DNA from: Apostichopus japonicus
Lineage: Eukaryota; Echinodermata; Holothuroidea; Aspidochirotida; Stichopodidae
Assembly: GCF_037975245.1 (NCBI RefSeq)
Contig: NC_092571.1
Span: 27,048,564 to 27,112,563 of the forward strand
DNA length: 64,000 bases
Reading direction: 5' to 3'
Made by a program: the position numbers and the translations under genes. Within the stretch, counting starts at the first letter, position 1, and every line of letters starts with the position of its first letter. Below are positions 58,055-64,000 of the stretch, piece by piece. Below the pieces are notes generated by a model. That model saw only the letters and a program-made list of their open reading frames with translations. It was not told the DNA's origin and searched no databases.

Positions 58055-58958
58055 CAGGGGCGTATCCAGGATTTTCCAATAGGGGGGGCGCCAGGCATGA
58101 ATGATCGCCGTCCTGGGGGATGGGTCTAAGGGGAGGGGTGTACAATTTTTTGCTTTCAAAGAAGGGCTGAAATGCAAAATGGTGTCATATGCATGGGCGG
58201 CGATCCGTACTTCCGAGTGGGGGGGGGGGGGGATATGACCTTGTTGACTATCTAAGCGTAGCGCCACCATGAGTTGGCGCGAAGCGTACAAGAAAATTTT
58301 GGGATTAACAAACCCTCTAGATGGCCGGAAACGGCACTTCCCGAGGTTTCCAAGCGGCATATACCCAACTTTAAAATAGGGATGTCATGTCCGAAATATC
58401 TCATAATCAGGATCCAAAATACTTTTTTTTAAATTTAAAAAGCTAAAAAAGAGCCGTACATTAACGAAGATGCATAAATGTAGGCATGAAAATATTCTTA
58501 TCCCTGGCATTTGGTGGGGGGGGGGGATATGGTGCATTACATCCCCTCCACCCATTTTCATGGGGGGATATATCCCCCCTCCACCCAGGATCGCCGCCCA
58601 TGGCCATATGTGATCCATTTTTCGACCTTAATAATAAGCAACATTTACAGTAAATATGGACACAAAATGCACAATTTAGTATGGCTGGCATGTCATTTAG
58701 TGATTATAGTGATAATACAAACACAATTACCATCTATGTTTCTAAAACTATTATGCCGCCGAACTTCGCCAGAAAGTTTTTTTGGCAAACAAAAAATAAA
58801 GCATACGGGAGGGGGGGGGGGGGGGTTGAGCGATCACCGACATCTCACATAAAGGTCGTCATCAATTTTTTTTTTTTTTTTTTTGCTAAACTTTTTTTTT
58901 TTTGGTGACGGCCAATGGGGGGGCGCGCGCCTGTTGCGCCCCCCTGGATACGCCCCTG
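58055..58958. mobile_element. Short DNA transposon with 16-bp inverted ends and GTTCC target duplication
   Basis: Left end CAGGGGCGTATCCAGG and right end CCTGGATACGCCCCTG are perfect inverted copies. GTTCC borders both sides (58050-58054, 58959-58963). 904 bp including a nested insertion; no transposase. The body near 58110 resembles the remnant at 19.06 kb. Confidence 0.85.
58191..58604. mobile_element. Second transposon nested inside the first
   Basis: Ends GCATGGGCGGCGATCC and GGATCGCCGCCCATGGC are inverted with one indel. CATAT borders both sides (58186-58190, 58605-58609). 414 bp, G-rich near both ends, no coding capacity. Confidence 0.75.
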
Positions 58959-59633
58959 GTTCCCCCTTCTCAACGACATATCACTTGCAATGTGTATTAC
59001 GTGATTTCCATTCACGAATGCCACCGTACATGCAAACTGTTACGTAATGATCTATATGTTATGCAATATTCTATATATTTTATTATTGTGCAAATGCCAT
59101 TGTGCAGCACCCCAACCAAATGTTTTTGTGAAAATTCGGGCAATATGCTGAGAACTTTTCGGGCACCTACTGAAAGATAAACAAATTATAATGTGTCTTT
59201 CAATGGCTAAACTTATATTATTATTATAATCATTATTGTTAAGACTTGCCCAAATATGATAACCAATATTGAAGGGTAATAACATGGCAAATGATTGAAT
59301 GTAATTGGCACGCGATGTAATAACCGATGCATGCCTATATGATATGCACATTAACACGTTGAACGCGCGCCGAGCGTATTTCAATATGGTTATATTTTTC
59401 GGGCAAGTCGTTACAGCCCCCCCCCCCCCCCAAATCAAATTGGGCTCATATACGCCTATGACTGTATTGTTGTTGAGATGACTATATATCCATAGTTCCC
59501 AACACACTGCATATACATTAAATATGCGGTATCCGTAATATTAAGTTCAATTGAATTATTGTCTGTGTTAATATCTTGCTATTATAATGAGCCTTATTTT
59601 TATTCCATATAACTTCATTTCACTTAGTATATT
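58959..59633. other. Probable further MITE debris, no gene
   Basis: TTTTCGGGCA occurs near 59155 and 59398, and a C-run lies at 59417-59431 followed by a TGAGCCC-like terminus in inverse orientation. Boundaries cannot be fixed. Confidence 0.35.
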
Positions 59634-59719
59634 ACTGCAACACCTTATTTCTGACGTCACTGAACTTGATTATGGATGGAGTCAATGTGACAGAGAATAA
59701 AGGGCGAAGTATAATAGGC
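59634..59719 (-). pseudogene. Ig-type receptor relic: domain 2/3 junction
   Basis: Minus-strand translation gives PLFSVTLTPSIIKFSDVRNK, which aligns residue by residue with PLFSVTANPSIVNFSDVRNV in copy B. No other part of the gene was found around it. It shows that another receptor copy once stood here, about 3 kb from copy B. Confidence 0.75.
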
Positions 59720-60705
59720 TAACTTATATCAAAAAATACAGAAACAGAAAAGGTGTGTCAAAGACGAAGATGAAAAAGAATAAATTGGATCTATCATACA
59801 AATAATCCCTATCATGTGTGGCTCATAATTGGCAAATACTTTAAGGTTTAAGCTGTAATGACTAAAGTAAAGTAATTTAATACATTTCATTTGAATTGTC
59901 ACCTACAAGAGCTGATTATATTAATTACTTATTTTTACCGTGTTTTACACAATGTGAGTTTCCAGGAACGGAGGATAAATTTCCAGGTTGCGACCGTGCG
60001 GAATTATGGAAGTATTAAACTGGTGATGTTAAATCGACTGACGAGCCATACCACATGCAACATTTTCATTGTGAGTTTACCCACGCTTTATTATTGGTTG
60101 AGGTGTTTACGTGACGTTTCATACTAGCAAAATACGTTTTTGTCTTGTCAAATATGTTAAAACGAAGAGAACAAATACAAAGCTCGATTTTAGTGAATCT
60201 TTCTCCATAGTTTAGTTTTGTCTAATTCAATTCATCATAGACTTAGATCAAATATGAATTATGGAACGCAATATATATTTTAGTAGCGTTTGATTTCAAC
60301 TTCAATCTTGGTCTGGCTCTAAATGCAGAGTTGACAATCATGTACATTATTCCCTTGACATAACATTTCTTTCAGTTCAAACGTCCTGGTCAAAATGTCT
60401 TTCAGTTTTGTTGTTTATTTTAAATTTGTAAAGACTCAAGCAAACACTTCAAAGAGTGGTCTGGGTAAGAGTTGTTGTTGCTTTAATGTGGCATTGCTAA
60501 ATTAGTTTCAGGAAACGCTTTTCACGATAAAATAATCGAAACTGAAAATTTACATACTTTAAAGGCATTCAGTATCCGCACAAAGCCTACGTGTAATCAG
60601 AAAATAATAGTTGTGGATGATATGCGATTTACTTCCCATGAAAAGATGACATCAGACAAACTGTTTGCCATGATATGTCATAGTTCATGGAATAACTATT
60701 TCTGT
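59720..60705. other. No supported gene; partly paralogous to 41 kb
   Basis: Blocks at 60300-60480 match 40990-41180. No coding pattern. Confidence 0.45.
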
Positions 60706-60709
60706 GTTG

Positions 60710-61390
60710 AGTAACTTATAAAGCGCTAAAATCTACGAAGTATTCAATAGCGCTGTACAAACCTAATAGAACGCCAACTTGAAAAAAAAATGAGTCTTCA
60801 AGCAAGACTTGAACTGACTGAGAGTGGAAGAACTCCGCACAGATATGGGCAGACCATTCCAGAGCTTGGGCCCGGCTGATGGAAAGGCACGGTCGCCATA
60901 GGTTTTCAGTTTAGTCCTGGGAACAGTGAGAGTGAGTGTACTGCTAGAACGCAAGGTATAACGAGTATTGACCTGGAAGGACAGATCGTCTGACAAATAG
61001 GTGGGTGCCATTCCATGAATGCACTTATACACCAGGAGCAGTACTTTGAACTTAATTCTGAATTCAACAGGCAACCAGTGTAAAGAATGGAGGATACTCA
61101 ACGATGGTGTGTTGAAGTCATAGCAGTCTACAACAAGCCTTGCTGCGCTGTTCTGCAGACGTTGTAGTCTTTGAATCAGATACCCTGGAATACCATGGAG
61201 CAAACTATTGCAATGATCCAAATGGCTATGAATGTATGAACCAATGTGCTCATAGTTCTAGAAGACATATGTTTCCTTATCTTCTTTAGATCATTCAGGG
61301 ATAATCTAAACCACCAATGCACAAATTTTGTTATTAGCATAATCAGAACAGGGAGGAGTTGAACAAAGAAGAGATTAATGATCACCTTAC
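60710..61390 (-). mobile_element. L2/CR1-type LINE 3' fragment
   Basis: The minus-strand frame 60763-61221 encodes the ORF2 C-terminus: RLQRLQNSAARLV, LHWLPVEFRIKFKVLLLVYK, APTYLSDDL, VPRTKLKTYGDRAFPSAGP, LWNGLPISVR. A shifted piece upstream (to about 61330) reads LKKIRKHMSSRTMSTLVHTF. The 3' end has GTACAGCGCTATTGAATAC...TTTAGCGCTTTATAAGT, the AGCGCTxTATAAGT tail typical of L2-like elements. Heavily 5'-truncated. Absent from the paralogous region at 41 kb, so it is the younger event. Confidence 0.85.
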
Positions 61391-62662
61391 TTTATACAGT
61401 GGATATACTTATTTCTATCATGAACGTTTATTAAAACAATACTACGATAAGGAAAGCAAGTCTTGACTTATGTACTACTGTAGATACATGTACAAACTAT
61501 TAAACATATTACATGTTGCGATCATGTTTGTGATGGCGAAAGTAAACTACATTAGAACGCCATGTATAAAAGTTTGCATACTCTAAAATATCCACATGTC
61601 ATCTCAACACTCCCATTGTCGAGAGTTTCTTTCGATTTTGTTTTGCAACAAACGACAGGGTCACTTCACAGTATTACCTGATTAGGTGTTCAACGCTCAT
61701 TAGTATGTAATGCTATTTAACTAATGTTTGCAGGAAATGTTTTCCATGACAAAAACAAAACGACGCTTTGTCTATTTATCATATCAGTTATAAAGTGAAT
61801 TACATGATTTACCTTCAAGTACTGTGTAACAAAGCCAGAATTTTAATATATAGTATAAATAATACTCTATTTTTGTGTAGTAGCCAAGTCATTTTTGCAA
61901 TTCATTACTATATAATATATACTATGTATCATTCAGTCTGGCAGTCGGCCGTGTGTGGTAGTTCGCATTTGCTTAGTTCCAACAAATGTGACCAAGGGGA
62001 AATTGATTCGTTGTCGTCATGTGCGCAAATCAGTCATTCTGTGTGAGGTCACATGTGAGACTGTGGGTCTTACAAAAGGTCATTTAAAATGGAGGGAAAA
62101 CGTAATGTGGATTGATTATGCCACACAGGCTCTCCGCACCGAGCATGATGGCGCTAACAAACGGACAATAGTACCCAGAGTTAATCACAGCATTGGTCAC
62201 TCCCGCTGTATAAATTGCAGATATGTTAGTATAATACCTTTCAGGACAACTCGTATGCAAAGCATAGAAACCGACAGACATTCTTTCCTCGTACACACCA
62301 ATTGATTCATTTTGGAATCAAACGCTTTGTTAAACATTATGTTACATCAGTTTAAGGGCGCTCGCATCATAATGCTGAATTTATAAGTAACTTTATTTCC
62401 ATTGACGCCCGTTTCAGCTTCCTTAACATAAATACTGCATAGAAGGGAAGGATGTATTCAGACTCATACCACCAAAGTGACATGTTTTTTTAATGATATA
62501 TTATACAAAAGTATAACTTCAGTGATTGACTGTTTTCGAGTATAACGGTATCTTGACAAATAGTTCTATGAGTACAGTATTCATCACAATTACACAAAAG
62601 CACCATAGCGAATAAAATACAAACATTAAAGATGAAGAATTGTTTTTGAGTGTAAAGAATAA
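61391..62662. other. 3' flank of Ig receptor copy B
   Basis: 61391-61575 is paralogous to 41.8-42.0 kb. The remainder has overlapping short frames on both strands (61955-62305) without family resemblance. Confidence 0.5.
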
Positions 62663-63958
62663 TCATTTAACAATATCATACTGTTCGTCGTCTTGTAAGG
62701 GTTCGCAGGGAGAGAGATAACCACCACTGTCATATGTAAATGAAGATGAATTTATGTTCACATGGTTCTCTGTTGGAAGAATTCCAGGTAAAAGGTCTAC
62801 GGAAGCATAATAAATTTGAGTTGTGTCCTTCTTTTGTTGAGAGTTTGTCACATAAACGCGTCTAAGAAGAAACACAACAGCAACACAAACAACAACAATG
62901 ATGATCACCAAGGTCAAATATATTGCTAGATTGGTTACTTGGAAAGACAGTGGTGAATATGATATATGTGCTGTTGTTGTGATGACTCTATCTCCATAGT
63001 AACCAACACATTGTATGTCAACCGAGTAGACGTCACTTCCGGTATCCGTAAAAATAAGTTCAATATATGTATCGCCTTCAATAATATCATATCTCCAGTG
63101 ACTAGGGATGTTAGTCCAGGTTAGGTTAACTTCACTCACATTACTGGTACAACGTAATACTACATTCCTAACATCACTAAAGTTGACTATCGATGGATTC
63201 GCTGTGACAGAGAACAATGGGTGAAACAGAATAGGTCCGAAGGAGCAAGATCCTTGATAACTCTGATTATAAGGAGCTGGTAATTGTTGAGAGACATTGC
63301 AGACAAAGACACTATTGTTAAACGATGAGTTGAAGTACGTTGAGAATGATATAGTCTTAGAGGGATGCGGGTGAGAGGATGTTGTCTTGGTTGAGATGCT
63401 AGTGACATCTGTGGTTTTGTTTCTTAGTATGATATAGTTTGACATAGTCACGTGTGGAACTTCGTCCTCTGAAGTACAGTTTATCTCGATAAGGTCAATC
63501 TGATCCTCGAAAATATATGGTCCGATTTCAATGGAAGATTTACAAATAGGTTTACTGCTTATTAATGTGTAGACATTGCCAATCACAGCATATTTCTCAT
63601 CAGCACCATCGCCACATTTATATGTATATTTTGTATATTCTTCAGTTGCTTGTTTTAATGTCAGCTTGCCCGTAGTGGAATTCAACATTTGAAAATCGAA
63701 TATATCTAAAAACTCATCTTTTATCTGCTTATTCTCCACGATTACAATATTGCCTTTATATTTTATGTTAAATGTATTGTTGGCATTTTGTTCACAAATA
63801 AATTCAACTGTTTCATTCTTCAGAACGTTGATAGGGTCAGGAATAGCAGCAAAAGTTATAGTCGTCGTCCGCTGAGAAGAGGTAGGTTTTAAATATGTTG
63901 TAATTACCGCACACAATATAAGTGGCGGTAAAACATTCTCAAGTCTCATAAAAGCCAT
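62663..63958 (-). CDS. Ig-domain type I membrane receptor with ITIM-like tail (copy B)
   Basis: A 431-residue single-exon frame. The signal peptide (1-28) and the three Ig-like domains correspond to copy A: Cys55/Cys115, Cys161/Cys220 and Cys270/Cys317. Residues 55-245 are nearly identical to copy A, including the Ser/Thr/His/Pro linker SSHPHPSKT. The third domain is clearly more diverged. The membrane segment (about 343-365, YLTLVIIIVVVCVAVVFLL) and the 65-residue tail are unrelated to copy A. The tail has IYYASV (382-387), which fits the ITIM consensus I-x-Y-x-x-V, and further tyrosines at 409, 414 and 427 (YDIV). ITIMs recruit SH2 phosphatases in known receptors, so an inhibitory role is a reasonable inference. 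The ATG context matches copy A. Confidence 0.85.
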   Translation of the reverse strand: MAFMRLENVLPPLILCAVITTYLKPTSSQRTTTITFAAIPDPINVLKNETVEFICEQNANNTFNIKYKGNIVIVENKQIKDEFLDIFDFQMLNSTTGKLTLKQATEEYTKYTYKCGDGADEKYAVIGNVYTLISSKPICKSSIEIGPYIFEDQIDLIEINCTSEDEVPHVTMSNYIILRNKTTDVTSISTKTTSSHPHPSKTISFSTYFNSSFNNSVFVCNVSQQLPAPYNQSYQGSCSFGPILFHPLFSVTANPSIVNFSDVRNVVLRCTSNVSEVNLTWTNIPSHWRYDIIEGDTYIELIFTDTGSDVYSVDIQCVGYYGDRVITTTAHISYSPLSFQVTNLAIYLTLVIIIVVVCVAVVFLLRRVYVTNSQQKKDTTQIYYASVDLLPGILPTENHVNINSSSFTYDSGGYLSPCEPLQDDEQYDIVK

Positions 63959-64000
63959 ATCGGTCTTCGGCCATGTGATGTTACTAACATATAAGGCTAT

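Noticed and set aside
61955-62305. 116-codon plus-strand frame with an antisense 70-codon frame
   Set aside because: No recognisable domain, no upstream signals, and nothing similar in the paralogous region at 42 kb.

Overview
This is animal genomic DNA, not prokaryotic. There are no operons, coding density is very low, microsatellites and poly-G/C runs are long, splice sites can be seen around coding pieces, and many families of eukaryotic transposons lie nested in each other. The mix (CR1/L2-type LINEs, a DIRS-type tyrosine-recombinase retroelement, a Ty3/gypsy LTR element, Penelope-like ends, hAT-like MITEs) together with intronless Ig-type receptors suggests a marine invertebrate deuterostome, most likely an echinoderm such as a sea cucumber. 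The species assignment is inference.

Host genes. The only clear host-gene family is a cluster of Ig-domain membrane receptors, all on the minus strand. Two copies have complete reading frames (4118-5620 and 62663-63958). At least three decayed pieces lie between or beside them (3-536, 37336-37542, 59634-59719). The two complete copies share almost the same signal peptide and first two extracellular domains, but have unrelated membrane segments and cytoplasmic tails. Their flanks recur as diverged segmental duplications at 36-39 kb and 41-42 kb.

Mobile DNA by region. 0.65-3.5 kb: 5'-truncated LINE. 8.2-9.4 kb: 70-bp satellite. 9.5-15.6 kb: broken, intron-bearing gene of the DUF7869-like transposon-derived family, holding a 1.2-kb inverted-repeat element. 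16.8-25.3 kb: PIF/Harbinger scrap, three short elements with 8-bp target duplications, Penelope-like ends beside (TA)n, LINE tail. 27.2-31.0 kb: an intact transposase-like gene between clusters of a 15-bp motif. 31.3-32.1 kb: diverged AGGTCA-rich repeats. 34.0-35.7 kb: second satellite (88/66-bp units) with nearly the same palindromic core as the first. 40.1-40.9 kb: (CCAT)n. 43.6-54.5 kb: DIRS element into which a 5.6-kb Ty3/gypsy element has inserted. 58.05-58.96 kb: transposon within a transposon. 60.7-61.4 kb: L2-type LINE tail.

The strongest candidates for something undescribed are the transposase locus with its repeated TGTGACTTACGTGAC sites, the mosaic Ig receptor family, and the two satellites with a shared palindromic core. 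All family assignments come from reading translated sequence and remembered family features. No database search was run.
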